A stretch of DNA of 64,000 nucleotides from Flavobacterium sp. I3-2 (GTDB lineage: Bacteria; Bacteroidota; Bacteroidia; Flavobacteriales; Flavobacteriaceae): NCBI RefSeq assembly GCF_013389595.1, contig NZ_CP058306.1, positions 2,852,001 through 2,916,000 on the forward strand, in the 5' to 3' direction. Below are positions 42,479 through 52,186 of this stretch, piece after piece; positions within the stretch are counted from its first letter, which is position 1; the number at the start of each line of letters is the position of its first letter. The notes under the pieces were generated by a model. It was not told the origin of the DNA. It made no database searches and saw only the letters and a program-made list of their open reading frames with translations. The translations under genes were made by a program, and so were the position numbers.

Positions 42479-42949
42479 TTAAAAAAAAGTGTTTCTTTTT
42501 ATTACAGCATTTGGCTCAATTGTTTTACCTTCAGTTATTTTAGCACCTCCACCAATGTAAGCACCTGCATAAATACTAACAAAATCTTCTATTATTGCAT
42601 CATGATCTATTGTAGTGTTTGCGTTTATAATGCAATTATCACCGATAGTACTCCCTGTTTGTATGACCGCATTTGCTAAAATAACTGTCCCTTTGCCTAT
42701 TGTTACTTCCTGTGCAATTGATGCCATAGGATGAATAACAATTCCTAATGGATGAACTATTTCAGCAGCAATATTTTTTCGAACTTCATTATTCCCTATC
42801 GCAATAATTAGTTCAATATCTGGAAACATAGAGGCATCGTAAGGATGTTCTTGATCAAAAATATGGATTACCGAAGCTCCATTTTTTTCAATCGCATCTT
42901 TTACAACTCTTCCATGACCTCCAAAACCATATAGAATAAACTGTTTCAT
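42479..42949 (-). CDS. PglD/NeuD-like sugar O/N-acetyltransferase, C-terminally shortened (156 aa)
   Basis: QFILYGFGGHGRVVKDAIEKNGASVIHIFDQE is the N-terminal Rossmann-like UDP-sugar binding part. Hexapeptide repeats of the left-handed beta-helix follow (VIHPMASIAQEVTIGKGTVILANAVIQTGSTIGDNCIINANTTIDHDAIIEDFVSIYAGAYIGGGAKI). Family members usually run 200 residues or more. Here the helix stops after ITEGKTIEPNAVIKRNTFF, within the coils that bind acetyl-CoA. The protein may therefore be impaired. Its stop overlaps a foreign junction with the aminotransferase remnant. Confidence 0.82.
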   Translation of the reverse strand: MKQFILYGFGGHGRVVKDAIEKNGASVIHIFDQEHPYDASMFPDIELIIAIGNNEVRKNIAAEIVHPLGIVIHPMASIAQEVTIGKGTVILANAVIQTGSTIGDNCIINANTTIDHDAIIEDFVSIYAGAYIGGGAKITEGKTIEPNAVIKRNTFF

Positions 42950-43905
42950 TATAAGTTATGTTTTTTAATCAAATTATATTTTAAATATAAATATATTAAA
43001 CCAAAAATTACAATAATGGAAATTGAAGATATTATCTGTATGGTTAAATTGAACCTGGTACAATAAATAACAATAATACCAATCAACAATTGTAGCAATC
43101 CATATATAGATGAAATCAATAATCTATTTGACTTATTTTCGTTTGCATAATATTGATACAGATGTGAACGATGTGCTTCGAATATATTTTCTTTTTTTGA
43201 TAATCTTCTAACAATCGTTAATACAGTATCTAGTCCATAAACAGTTAAAAATAATATGTAATTAATATTCTGAGTTTTGATTATCAATAAAGCTATTAAA
43301 AAAACAACAATGAAAGCAATACAAACACTCCCAACATCACCCGCAAAACATTTTGCCTTATTTCTAAAATTGTAAAACCCAAAAACTAAACATGATAGAA
43401 TGGTATAATAAATAATATTAGCATCTACAAAATTGATTTGTAAATTAGAAATAGCTAATAGAATTAAAATAGCCAAACTATTTGATACTGTAATTCCGTT
43501 AATACCATCCATAAAATTATATGCATTTATAATTCCAATACATAATATCAACGCAATTGGTATTAACCACAAAGACAGTTCAAAAAGACCAACTTGATAA
43601 AACATCAATAATACTGACGTTAAATGAATTGACAATCTGATTCTATTAGATAGTGTAAAAATATCATCTAAAAAACTAATGACAGTAATTGCTGTTAAAC
43701 CAAGAAAAAAATAGGGATATTGAAAGCCAGAAAAAATAAAGAAAATTAATGCTCCAAAATAAAAAATTACGCCTCCTCCTCTTAGTGTAATAGTTGTATG
43801 AGAGCTTCTTTCGTTTGGTTTGTCGATAATGTTGTATTTGTCTGCGATCTTGAAATAGATAAGTTCAATTACAAAAAGGACAATTAAAATTATAATATAA
43901 TTCAT
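42949..43905 (-). CDS. WecA/WbpL-like undecaprenyl-phosphate sugar-1-phosphate transferase (318 aa)
   Basis: The protein has about ten membrane helices and the polyprenyl-phosphate transferase signatures DKPNERSSHTTITLRGGG, FLDDIFTLSNRIRL, NAYNFMDGINGI, CFAGDVGSVCIAF and FEAHRSHLYQ. These are the DD-, DxxG- and HxH-like motifs of the MraY/WecA family. It would transfer a sugar 1-phosphate onto undecaprenyl phosphate to start the repeat unit. It shares one nucleotide with the acetyltransferase gene. Confidence 0.9.
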   Translation of the reverse strand: MNYIIILIVLFVIELIYFKIADKYNIIDKPNERSSHTTITLRGGGVIFYFGALIFFIFSGFQYPYFFLGLTAITVISFLDDIFTLSNRIRLSIHLTSVLLMFYQVGLFELSLWLIPIALILCIGIINAYNFMDGINGITVSNSLAILILLAISNLQINFVDANIIYYTILSCLVFGFYNFRNKAKCFAGDVGSVCIAFIVVFLIALLIIKTQNINYILFLTVYGLDTVLTIVRRLSKKENIFEAHRSHLYQYYANENKSNRLLISSIYGLLQLLIGIIVIYCTRFNLTIQIISSISIIVIFGLIYLYLKYNLIKKHNL

Positions 43906-43908
43906 AAA

Positions 43909-44658
43909 TTATTTAATAAAATATCTAATAAAACCATTAATCATCCAATAAGAAGTGTAATATAAAGCCTTTGGATAACTGAAACCTTGCGTATCTTTTA
44001 GAAAAGAAATATGTTTAAGAATAAGCTTATACTTTTTACTTGTTGCTGAATTATTAACTTGACGATAATAAGCTAATTCTTGATCAATGCCATAGCAATT
44101 AACACCGGATTTAAGGATTGATAACCAAAGTGCATAATCTTGTTTACGGGCATGTTCAGACATATAATATTTACCAATTTTATCGGAATCATAAACAGCA
44201 GTTAAACAACTAATTTCAGTTCTCTTTAAAAGATGTTTATAATTAACTATAGGACTTACATGGAAAGTTGATTTTATTTTTTTTCCGTATTCATTCAAAT
44301 AACCATAAGATGTATGACTAAAATGATAATCATTTTTTAACATAAAAGGTATTTGTATGGCTAACTTTTCTTTGTGCCACTTATCATCTGCATCCAAAAA
44401 AGCTATAAAACGGCCTGAAGCATTTTTAATTGCAAAATTTCTAGTTTTACCAGATTTCAGATTTATTGGGTTATTAAAAATTTTAATTCGATTATCTTTT
44501 TCTGCTAACTTTTGCATAATTTCCCAAGAATTATCAGTAGAACAATCATTAACTAACATCCATTCCCAATCTTGATACGTTTGCCCTATTACAGATCTAG
44601 CAGTTTCTTCTAAAAAAAGAGAAGCATTATAAACAGGTGTAATTATAGAAACTTTCAT
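43909..44658 (-). CDS. Family 2 glycosyltransferase (249 aa)
   Basis: KVSIITPVYNASLFLEETARSVIGQTYQDWEWMLVNDCSTDNSWEI and FIAFLDADDKWHKEKL give the GT-A fold with the DxD-type metal site (DADD). The C-terminal third (KQDYALWLSILKSGVNCYGIDQELAYYRQ) is the acceptor side with the ED/QD-type base. It is cytoplasmic or membrane associated and adds one sugar of the surface glycan. It is 3 nt from its downstream and upstream neighbours, so it is tightly coupled. Confidence 0.92.
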   Translation of the reverse strand: MKVSIITPVYNASLFLEETARSVIGQTYQDWEWMLVNDCSTDNSWEIMQKLAEKDNRIKIFNNPINLKSGKTRNFAIKNASGRFIAFLDADDKWHKEKLAIQIPFMLKNDYHFSHTSYGYLNEYGKKIKSTFHVSPIVNYKHLLKRTEISCLTAVYDSDKIGKYYMSEHARKQDYALWLSILKSGVNCYGIDQELAYYRQVNNSATSKKYKLILKHISFLKDTQGFSYPKALYYTSYWMINGFIRYFIK

Positions 44659-44661
44659 AAA

Positions 44662-45942
44662 TTATAATGTCGTTATAAAATCCTTTAGTTTTCCTTCCAT
44701 TGTATGAAGTTTAGCACCGAAATTTATTTCAAATGAAATATCGCTGCCAAAATACTTACGAAGTTCTATTGTCAATAAATCTTTAGACTCTGGAGATTCT
44801 TGTTCAATTTTCAAAATAATCACGCCTCTTTCATTTTGAATCGCTTGATAATTTAAAATTATATCGTGATTCAATGCTAAATTCTTAAATACATAATAAA
44901 AAGTCAAACTAGGATAACTATTTTGATAACCTATAATATTTTTACCAACACGCCCCAAAACGTCTAAAATTACAGGATGATGTCGACCGCATTTACATTT
45001 AAAATTATCTTGAGCTAATGTAATCTTGTCACCTAATTTATAACGTATTATGGGAAAAGATTTAGACATCAAATTAGTCACTACAATCTCACCGTTAATT
45101 TCTTCAACAATTACATTTTCACTATTTATGTGCATGTAGCCTTCTGGACATTCAAAAGCTATTAATCCAGCTTCAGCTGCACCGTATTCACTTCTTATTT
45201 TAGAACCAAATGCTTTTATTGTTTCTGAATGGTAATTATCATAGATTTTTTCTGAAGTCCCTTTTATTAATTTAATTTTTTTAGGTTTTTGAATACCTTC
45301 AATTGAATTAATACGTTTAGCAACCTCATAAATCATTGATGAGTAACCTTCGATATAATCAGCTGATTTAAGTTTTTTTGTAAATTTAATTATTTCGTTC
45401 TCATTGTACGAAAATATTCTAAATCGATTTTGAAGTACATCTAATAATTTGATTTTAAATTGATCTTTACCCGAAATATTATATCCCCAAAAATATCCAT
45501 TTTTATCCCAAGGATTAACTCCATACCATGAATAGCCTCTATACATGGATGCTCGATTCATTGAATCCCATTCTTCATCCTTTATAAATTTAAGTGGCTG
45601 ACCCGAAGTCCCAGATGTTTCAGAAACAATTACTTTATTAAACTTAAATGTACTATTTATAGCTTCTGCATTATCTCTCAATTCATCTTTTTCAAGAATA
45701 GGTAACTTAACTAAATCATCTACTGAATTAATATCATCTCTTACGATATTCAAGTCATTTAACTTCTTTTTATAATAAGGAGAATAGTTAAAAGCAAAAT
45801 CAATTAATTCTTTAAACTTATTTTCTTGTATTGATTTTAACTCTTCAAGAGAGGCTGAATCTGTTTTTACTAATTCTCTATAAAAACGAAGCAAACTTGG
45901 GTTTCTTGATTTAATACCAAGTTTGAAAATTAATGAATGCAT
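44662..45942 (-). CDS. PaaK/CapK-like adenylate-forming enzyme (426 aa)
   Basis: VSETSGTSGQPLKFIKDEEWDSMNRASMYRGYSWYGVN contains the AMP-binding TSGTSGQPL loop, and SEYGAAEAGLIAFECPEGYMHI with YKLGDKI are further adenylation motifs. The cysteine cluster FKCKCGRHHP is typical of phenylacetate-CoA-ligase-like proteins in capsule loci. The usual C-terminal domain is shortened. Members of this subfamily occur in polysaccharide clusters, where they probably activate an acid for decoration of the glycan. The substrate is unknown. Confidence 0.85.
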   Translation of the reverse strand: MHSLIFKLGIKSRNPSLLRFYRELVKTDSASLEELKSIQENKFKELIDFAFNYSPYYKKKLNDLNIVRDDINSVDDLVKLPILEKDELRDNAEAINSTFKFNKVIVSETSGTSGQPLKFIKDEEWDSMNRASMYRGYSWYGVNPWDKNGYFWGYNISGKDQFKIKLLDVLQNRFRIFSYNENEIIKFTKKLKSADYIEGYSSMIYEVAKRINSIEGIQKPKKIKLIKGTSEKIYDNYHSETIKAFGSKIRSEYGAAEAGLIAFECPEGYMHINSENVIVEEINGEIVVTNLMSKSFPIIRYKLGDKITLAQDNFKCKCGRHHPVILDVLGRVGKNIIGYQNSYPSLTFYYVFKNLALNHDIILNYQAIQNERGVIILKIEQESPESKDLLTIELRKYFGSDISFEINFGAKLHTMEGKLKDFITTL

Positions 45943-46451
45943 TATAACTCTTTTATAAATTTCGCAGGTGTACCCGCATATAAACTATTTGCTTTATCAA
46001 AAGGTTTACTAATAAAACTATTCGCGCCTAATACTGAATTTTCAGGTAATATTGTACCAATTGCTATTGAACAATTTGCTCCAATCCAACTTCCTTTCTT
46101 TAATATTACTTTACCTTTTCTTATTGGACCATATCTAAATGAATTATTTATTGAGGTATGATTACCAATTACTATTACAGAATTAGGTGCTATCATAACT
46201 TGATCTTCTATTATTAACTCACCACTACCCATAATAACAGTATTATTTCCAATAAAAACATTATTTCCTAAACTAAAATTATGTAAACCTTTTAATAAAG
46301 CATTATTTGTTACTTGAAAATCTTTGCCACATTTTTTCATAGCTAAACCATAGAACCAACCTCTAGTTCTCATTGTAAAAGGTAAATCGGGAATAAAATA
46401 AAATAAGGTCCTAATAAACCAAGAATAGAATAATATTAATTTATGCTTCAT
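45942..46451 (-). CDS. Hexapeptide-repeat acyltransferase (169 aa)
   Basis: The protein is a left-handed beta-helix with repeats around NFSLGNNVFIGNNTVIMGSGELIIEDQVMIAPNSVIVIGNHTSI and GSWIGANCSIAIGTILPENSVLGANSFI, ending in ANSLYAGTPAKFIKEL, the usual acetyl-CoA-binding finish. The N-terminal 30 residues are amphipathic. It likely O-acetylates a sugar of the repeat unit. Its end shares one base with the CapK-like start. Confidence 0.87.
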   Translation of the reverse strand: MKHKLILFYSWFIRTLFYFIPDLPFTMRTRGWFYGLAMKKCGKDFQVTNNALLKGLHNFSLGNNVFIGNNTVIMGSGELIIEDQVMIAPNSVIVIGNHTSINNSFRYGPIRKGKVILKKGSWIGANCSIAIGTILPENSVLGANSFISKPFDKANSLYAGTPAKFIKEL

Positions 46452-47583
46452 AGAAAATTGATTTTAAGAAGTTTTCGATTTTATAATTTGATACTTTCTG
46501 GAAAGATGACCTTCTGATATTGTTATAGGTATTATTATTATTTATTATTTGAAGATATTTATCAACAAACATTTTAGGATTGTTAAAGTCTGCAAATAAG
46601 ATTTCTTTTCCATCTGTAAACGTTGTGGGTAAAGAACCAACAGGAGTGCTCACAACAGCTAATCCGTTTGCCATTGCTTCCAAAATGACTCTAGGAGAAC
46701 CTTCAGATAAAGATGCAAAAGCAAATATATCATTACTGCGTAAAATACTATTCAATTCCTTTCTATTATCAATATGCCCTTTAAAAATAACATTTTTGAT
46801 ATTTTGATTATCTATCATCACTTTTAACTCTTCTTCCATTTCACCATGACCAACAATTGTTAATGAAGCATTAGGAATATTTTCTTGAAGAAATTTAAAT
46901 GATGTAATTAATGTATCTAATCCTTTAGCTTTTCTTAAATAACCCAGATAAATTAATTTAGGTGAAAGCTGATTGATTTTTTTTTCTTCAAAAAAGAAAT
47001 CTTCATCATTCAGTGTGGAAGATACTAAAGGTAATGCTTTAATATCATATTTTTTTAACCGTTCAGTTAAATGAAAACCGTTAGTAAATACGGTAGCATG
47101 CTTAGAAGCTTTCATAAACATCAAATGCTCGGGTTTGAAAAAAGTTGTATAAATCTTCTTTTTTAATGGAGACAGATTTGGATTATTAATTATCGTATCT
47201 GTAGGGTCTCCAACAAAATGAATAATTCTTTTTTTGTTTTTAAAAAAAGATGCTTGTAGCCAACCAAAAGGAATAGGGTAACGTGCATAAACTTTATCAT
47301 ATTCTTTAGACAAAGTTTTATACGCATCAACATATGTAAAGAAATGCTTAATAGCCTGAATATAGCCTTCCGTATATGGAAGTTCATATATTCTGACATT
47401 TTTAAACATGCTTACTGATTCAAATTTAGTTTCATCTTTTAAATTAAGATTTACAGGAGAAAGTAAACAAACTTTATCATAATATTTAACAATTTCTTTC
47501 AAATATATCCAATGTGTATAGGGCATATAATATTGATTGTCTTTTTTATGTAAGGTCCATGCATGTAATAGAATTGAACTCAT
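46441..47583 (-). CDS. Family 4 glycosyltransferase (380 aa)
   Basis: The C-terminal GT-B half has KLIYLGYLRKAKGLDTLITSFKFLQENIPNASLTIVGHGEMEEEL and FAFASLSEGSPRVILEAMANGLAVVSTPVGSLP, the E-x7-E donor-binding motif of GT4. The N-terminal half carries ARYPIPFGWLQASFFKNKKRIIHFVGDPTDT. It overlaps the hexapeptide acyltransferase gene by 11 nt and the polymerase gene by 4 nt. It is a cytoplasmic sugar transferase of the surface glycan pathway. Confidence 0.92.
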   Translation of the reverse strand: MSSILLHAWTLHKKDNQYYMPYTHWIYLKEIVKYYDKVCLLSPVNLNLKDETKFESVSMFKNVRIYELPYTEGYIQAIKHFFTYVDAYKTLSKEYDKVYARYPIPFGWLQASFFKNKKRIIHFVGDPTDTIINNPNLSPLKKKIYTTFFKPEHLMFMKASKHATVFTNGFHLTERLKKYDIKALPLVSSTLNDEDFFFEEKKINQLSPKLIYLGYLRKAKGLDTLITSFKFLQENIPNASLTIVGHGEMEEELKVMIDNQNIKNVIFKGHIDNRKELNSILRSNDIFAFASLSEGSPRVILEAMANGLAVVSTPVGSLPTTFTDGKEILFADFNNPKMFVDKYLQIINNNNTYNNIRRSSFQKVSNYKIENFLKSIFYEA

Positions 47584-48716
47584 GAAATAGAATTTTTTTT
47601 ATAATTAAATGAATTAATATATGCCAAGAAATACCACATAATCAAATAAGTAATGATTCCACCTGTCTTATTCATTAAGAAAAAAAAGAAAACAAAAAAA
47701 ATCATTGGTAAAGAATTTTTTAATCTTATCTGAAAATATGCTTTTTTAAAAATTAATATCAAAAAATACAAAAAAACACTAGTAGTTATCAAGCCACCAG
47801 TAACTAGAAAATAAATAATCAAATTATGAGTATCTAAAACTCTATTTGATAATATTGAAAGTTCAAGTTTATAGCCTTCCTCACCTACACCTATTAATAA
47901 ATTATCAGAAAAAATAATTAATGCATTTGTCCATAATTCGTCACGAGAATCTGTCAATCCTTCATTTTGAAAACGAGACATAATATCTGAATCTTGCAAA
48001 TAGACAAACATAAAAAACATAAATATTAAACTTAAAATTAATAAAGATATTTTTAATACTTTTTTTATATTCGATAAAAAAACAATTACGAATATAGACA
48101 ATACCAAAATTAATAACGAACCTCTAGATCCTGTGTCAATAGTAAAAAAAACTAAGGTTGGCAAAAGTGACAAAAAAACTAAATTAATTTTATTTAATTT
48201 TAGTGGATTTATTAGAAAGTTATAGAACAAAATAATAAAAGAAATAGCCATCCTAGAACTTATAGAATTCGGATTTTCTCCAAATATTCGCAGTCGTCCA
48301 TTTAGTATTTCAAATTGAGAATTAAAAATACCTAAGACATATCCTAAAGAGATTAATCCACATGAAATTGAAAATATTAATAAACATTTAAAAGCAAATT
48401 CAGGAGATTTTGAAAATTCTATTGAAAAGAACCAAAAAATAATTACAGCAGATATAAACTTAAAATTAATAGGTAGAAATTCAGAATATGATACACCATA
48501 TAAAAAAGCACTAAAAAATAATAATAAAGCTATAAGAAAAAGTAATTTAGTTGGTAAATCAAAACGATTCGTAATAAAAGAAAACCCATTTCTAAATAAA
48601 ATTGAAACCAAAGATAATATCGTTAAAACATCAAAATACAAACCATTAGTACCAAACGGATCGAACAAACCAAATCCTAAAAAAAAAGAAAATAAATATA
48701 AAATAAAATTAGTCAT
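47580..48716 (-). CDS. O-antigen/polysaccharide polymerase, Wzy/WaaL-like (378 aa)
   Basis: About ten to twelve membrane helices are present with one larger outer loop ([61 protein letters not shown]). That loop has the R-E/D-W-x-A and G-x-G patterns plus 'THN' typical of the O-antigen ligase/polymerase domain. Position between Wzx and glycosyltransferases favours polymerase rather than ligase. Overlaps of 4 nt (upstream neighbour: 8 nt) show tight operon packing. Confidence 0.85.
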   Translation of the reverse strand: MTNFILYLFSFFLGFGLFDPFGTNGLYFDVLTILSLVSILFRNGFSFITNRFDLPTKLLFLIALLLFFSAFLYGVSYSEFLPINFKFISAVIIFWFFSIEFSKSPEFAFKCLLIFSISCGLISLGYVLGIFNSQFEILNGRLRIFGENPNSISSRMAISFIILFYNFLINPLKLNKINLVFLSLLPTLVFFTIDTGSRGSLLILVLSIFVIVFLSNIKKVLKISLLILSLIFMFFMFVYLQDSDIMSRFQNEGLTDSRDELWTNALIIFSDNLLIGVGEEGYKLELSILSNRVLDTHNLIIYFLVTGGLITTSVFLYFLILIFKKAYFQIRLKNSLPMIFFVFFFFLMNKTGGIITYLIMWYFLAYINSFNYKKNSIS

Positions 48717-49311
48717 TAAATTTTCTTGGTAAATTATTAATATCTGTTTTTACTATCTTACCAGGGTTTCCGGCTACAATTGCATTTTCAGGTACATCTT
48801 TTGTAACCACTGTATTAGCAGCTACAATAGAATTATTACCTATTGTTACTCCTTTTAAAATTCTAGAATTTTCTCCAATCCAGACATTTTCTCCAATAAA
48901 GATTGCTTTACTTTCAGAATGCTTCCATTTCCTATAGAAAGAACCTTCTGGTGTTTGTCTCATAAATTTTCTATCTTCAGGATTTACTGGGTGATAGTTA
49001 TTATCAACAATAGATACATTTGATCCAACACCAGTATAAGCTCCAATATATACAGAATTTATACATGCTATTTTTGAGTTAGGACCTAAATGGGCATATT
49101 TTCCAATAAAAACTTTACCTCCATTACTAGAAACAATTTTACCATGTATACGTGCATTAGACTCTATTACAACATCCTCTTTTTTAGATGAATCAATTAA
49201 AGTAATTTGAGTTGAACGATAAAACTTTTGTCCTTTTCCTTTTAAGGTAGCTTTTTTCTTGTTTTTAATAAATGATAATTTATCGACTATTTTTCTTAGA
49301 AATTTTTTCAT
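48709..49311 (-). CDS. WbbJ-like hexapeptide acyltransferase (200 aa)
   Basis: After a lysine-rich N-terminus the protein has hexapeptide coils ([65 protein letters not shown]). The finish [52 protein letters not shown] is that of the maltose O-acetyltransferase/NodL group. NNYH contains the catalytic histidine. It is a second O-acetyltransferase of the cluster and overlaps the flippase gene by 32 nt. Confidence 0.9.
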   Translation of the reverse strand: MKKFLRKIVDKLSFIKNKKKATLKGKGQKFYRSTQITLIDSSKKEDVVIESNARIHGKIVSSNGGKVFIGKYAHLGPNSKIACINSVYIGAYTGVGSNVSIVDNNYHPVNPEDRKFMRQTPEGSFYRKWKHSESKAIFIGENVWIGENSRILKGVTIGNNSIVAANTVVTKDVPENAIVAGNPGKIVKTDINNLPRKFND

Positions 49312-50839
49312 TAATTATATTTTTTAAACTAGTAAATAAATTTACTAGAAGTGCCTTTTCTTTGTCATTAAATATAAAAATATAAAAAATACTTATATAA
49401 ATAATAGCAAGAAAAACAGAAGTAGTTATAAAATTTAAATATTTATTAATTTGAAGTGTTTTTTGTAATATTTCTCCTAAACTATAAACCCCAAGAAAAA
49501 GAATAAATGCTTTTAAAACTGAATTAATAAGAAATTCTTTTACATTCAAATTAATTATTTTTTTAGCAAAATATATCGTTGTAAGTAATGTTAAAAACTG
49601 TACTAAAATCATTGTATACAAAATAGCAACAGGTGCAAAACCTAAACTAAATAATAAATAACCAATTGGTACATTCAAAATTAATAAAATAGAAATCGAA
49701 ATCTGATACCATTTTATTTTTCCTGCAGCATATATTGCTCTTGTAATGCCAGGGTATAATTGCATAATTAAAAAAGTAATAATAATAGCCTTACAAAAAT
49801 TTATTGTCCCACCTGGAATTACTTTTAACCAATGATTTAATATGAATTCTGTATGTAATAATACAGGTATAGCAATAAAACTTGACAACAGAAAAGACAC
49901 TTTTGAAGAAAAAACTGAAACAAATATCATCTTGTCATGATCATTAGCACCTTTAGATTTAACAATCATTGGTGTAAAAACAGTCGTTAAAGTACTAGCA
50001 AAAGTAATTACTAAAGAATTCAATTGATTCGCTACACCGTAAGCTGCATTAACAAATGTACCAAAGAAAATATTTAATACTACTGCTACTCCCTGATTTC
50101 TACAAACAACTGCAAGTGAACCTAAAGTATTCCATCCTGCAAAACTAAACATCTCTTTAAAAAGTAGTATATCACCTTCTTGAAGTTTAAAATTTAATTT
50201 GCATTCATTATATCTAAATTTACACCATAAAATGTTTATCAAGGAACCAATGATAATTGCAAAAACCATCAAATAACTATATACAATCAGTTTATCATTT
50301 ATTATATAAAACAACATTATTGCAGCAAAAAGTTTCAACAAAATTGAAATAATATCTGATATTGAAGAAAACCACATTTCTTCTCTTGCATTAATTACTG
50401 CGTTAAAAGGGATAGTAAAAATGGTAACAGCACAAGAAAATATCATTACGTTATAAACAGTTACTGCATTTTCAATATCTTTTTCTTGAATATTTAAAAA
50501 ACCATCAAATAAAAAAGGTTGTAATAATTTAAATAAAATAATAACTATAAAACTTAATCCGAAATGAACAGCTAAACTTAAATTAAATACCTTATTAAGC
50601 TTTTTTATATCATTCTCACCAATTGCAAACGAAAGGAATCTTTGCGTTGAAACAGTTAGAGCGCCAGAAAAAAATGACAACAAAGTGATTACTCCAGCAA
50701 CTAAATTATACAATCCAAATGAATCTACTCCTAATTCTTCTAAAGCAATTCTAGTTGAAAATAAAACTACAATAGAATTTATTATAATTCTAAAATAAAG
50801 TGCTATAGTATTTACTAAAACTCTATGTGATTGTAACAT
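49280..50839 (-). CDS. Wzx-type oligosaccharide flippase (519 aa)
   Basis: Twelve to fourteen membrane helices and the MOP/MATE-like N-terminus ([69 protein letters not shown]) identify a polysaccharide flippase. [34 protein letters not shown] is the second conserved half. It would move the lipid-linked repeat unit to the periplasm for the polymerase encoded downstream. The C-terminal 32 nt overlap the acyltransferase gene. Confidence 0.92.
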   Translation of the reverse strand: MLQSHRVLVNTIALYFRIIINSIVVLFSTRIALEELGVDSFGLYNLVAGVITLLSFFSGALTVSTQRFLSFAIGENDIKKLNKVFNLSLAVHFGLSFIVIILFKLLQPFLFDGFLNIQEKDIENAVTVYNVMIFSCAVTIFTIPFNAVINAREEMWFSSISDIISILLKLFAAIMLFYIINDKLIVYSYLMVFAIIIGSLINILWCKFRYNECKLNFKLQEGDILLFKEMFSFAGWNTLGSLAVVCRNQGVAVVLNIFFGTFVNAAYGVANQLNSLVITFASTLTTVFTPMIVKSKGANDHDKMIFVSVFSSKVSFLLSSFIAIPVLLHTEFILNHWLKVIPGGTINFCKAIIITFLIMQLYPGITRAIYAAGKIKWYQISISILLILNVPIGYLLFSLGFAPVAILYTMILVQFLTLLTTIYFAKKIINLNVKEFLINSVLKAFILFLGVYSLGEILQKTLQINKYLNFITTSVFLAIIYISIFYIFIFNDKEKALLVNLFTSLKNIINEKISKKNSR

Positions 50840-50855
50840 TTGGATTAATGAAAAT

Positions 50856-52169
50856 TTATAATCTATTATCAGCCTCAGTTAAAATCCCTTTTACATCATA
50901 AACAACACCGCCCTCTTTTAAGAATTGGTTTAAATCTAAATCTGTAAATTCTTTATGTGCTACGGTTAATACGATGGCATCGTATTTCGTTTTTGAATCG
51001 TTTTGTATAGATTCTTCGACAAGCTCAGAATGACAAGATAGGTTATACTCATGCATTACTTCGGCTGGGTTAGCCCATGGATCATACGTTACTACTTCTA
51101 CGCCATAATCTTGTAAGGCATGTATTACATCTACCGCTTTGGTATTACGAACATCTGGACAATTTTCTTTAAAAGTAATTCCTAAATTTAATACACGTGC
51201 ACCACATACGTTGATTTTTTTCTTGATCATGGTTTTAATCACCTGAGAAGCTACATACTCTCCCATAGAATCATTTAAACGACGACCAGCTAAAATTATT
51301 TCTGGGTGATAACCTGCTTCTTGTGCTTTTTGCGCTAAGTAATACGGATCTACACCAATACAATGTCCACCTACTAAACCTGGTTTAAAAGGTAAGAAAT
51401 TCCATTTGGTACCTGCTGCTTCTAAAACCGCATGAGTATCGATGTCTAATAAATTGAAAATTTTAGCAAGTTCGTTTACAAAAGCAATATTAATATCACG
51501 TTGCGAGTTTTCGATTACTTTAGCTGCCTCAGCTACTTTAATACATGGTGCTAAATGCGTTCCTGCAACAATTACTTCTTTATACAAGTTATTCACAACC
51601 TCACCAATTGCTGGAGTAGAACCAGAAGTAACTTTTAGTATTTTTTCAACCGTATGTTCTTTGTCACCTGGGTTGATACGTTCTGGTGAATAACCTGCAA
51701 AGAAATCTTCGTTAAATTTCAGACCTGAAACGCGTTCTAAAACAGGAATACATTCTTCTTCCGTAACTCCTGGATAAACCGTTGATTCATAAATCACAAT
51801 ATCTCCTTTTTTCAAAACTTTAGCAACCGTTTCTGAAGATTTGTATAACGGTGTTAAATCTGGACGGTTGTTTTTATCTACAGGTGTTGGAACGGTTACT
51901 ACATAAACATTTGCCGTTTCGATATCAGTTAAATTATGAGAACAGTACAATCCGTTTGTATCCGTTGCGAAAGGATTTTCTTTTACTAAAACAGCCTGTA
52001 AAACTTCATCTGAAACTTCTAATGTAAAATCATTTCCATTATTTAATTCACCAATACGTTTTTGATTGATGTCAAAACCAACCACTGGAAATTTAGTTGC
52101 AAACAAACGTGCTAATGGTAAACCTACGTAGCCTAAACCTATAACGGCAATTTTGTGTTGTGTATTCAT
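50856..52169 (-). CDS. UDP-HexNAc dehydrogenase, WbpA/TviB-like (437 aa), with REP-derived insert
   Basis: KIAVIGLGYVGLPLARLFA is the NAD-binding Rossmann motif, and GLVGGHCIGVDPYYLAQKA carries the catalytic C270. The three-domain order is that of UDP-glucose/UDP-HexNAc dehydrogenases, making a UDP-HexNAc uronate. In the C-terminal domain a segment CHSELVEESI (C379-I388) replaces the loop before KYDAIVLTVAHKEF. This segment is the in-frame translation of the window's REP-like repeat (51008-51035). It sits in a surface loop, so the enzyme is probably still active. Confidence 0.92.
   Translation of the reverse strand: MNTQHKIAVIGLGYVGLPLARLFATKFPVVGFDINQKRIGELNNGNDFTLEVSDEVLQAVLVKENPFATDTNGLYCSHNLTDIETANVYVVTVPTPVDKNNRPDLTPLYKSSETVAKVLKKGDIVIYESTVYPGVTEEECIPVLERVSGLKFNEDFFAGYSPERINPGDKEHTVEKILKVTSGSTPAIGEVVNNLYKEVIVAGTHLAPCIKVAEAAKVIENSQRDINIAFVNELAKIFNLLDIDTHAVLEAAGTKWNFLPFKPGLVGGHCIGVDPYYLAQKAQEAGYHPEIILAGRRLNDSMGEYVASQVIKTMIKKKINVCGARVLNLGITFKENCPDVRNTKAVDVIHALQDYGVEVVTYDPWANPAEVMHEYNLSCHSELVEESIQNDSKTKYDAIVLTVAHKEFTDLDLNQFLKEGGVVYDVKGILTEADNRL
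51008..51038 (+). repeat. REP-like repeat inserted in frame in the dehydrogenase gene
   Basis: TAGATTCTTCGACAAGCTCAGAATGACAAG is a shorter form of the repeat at 32411-32451 (AAGATTCTTCGACTTCG ... CTCAGAATGACAG). TTCGACAAGCTC and CTCAGAATG-type borders are shared. It is translated on the opposite strand without a stop. Confidence 0.75.
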
Positions 52170-52186
52170 TTTTTTTGATTAATATA

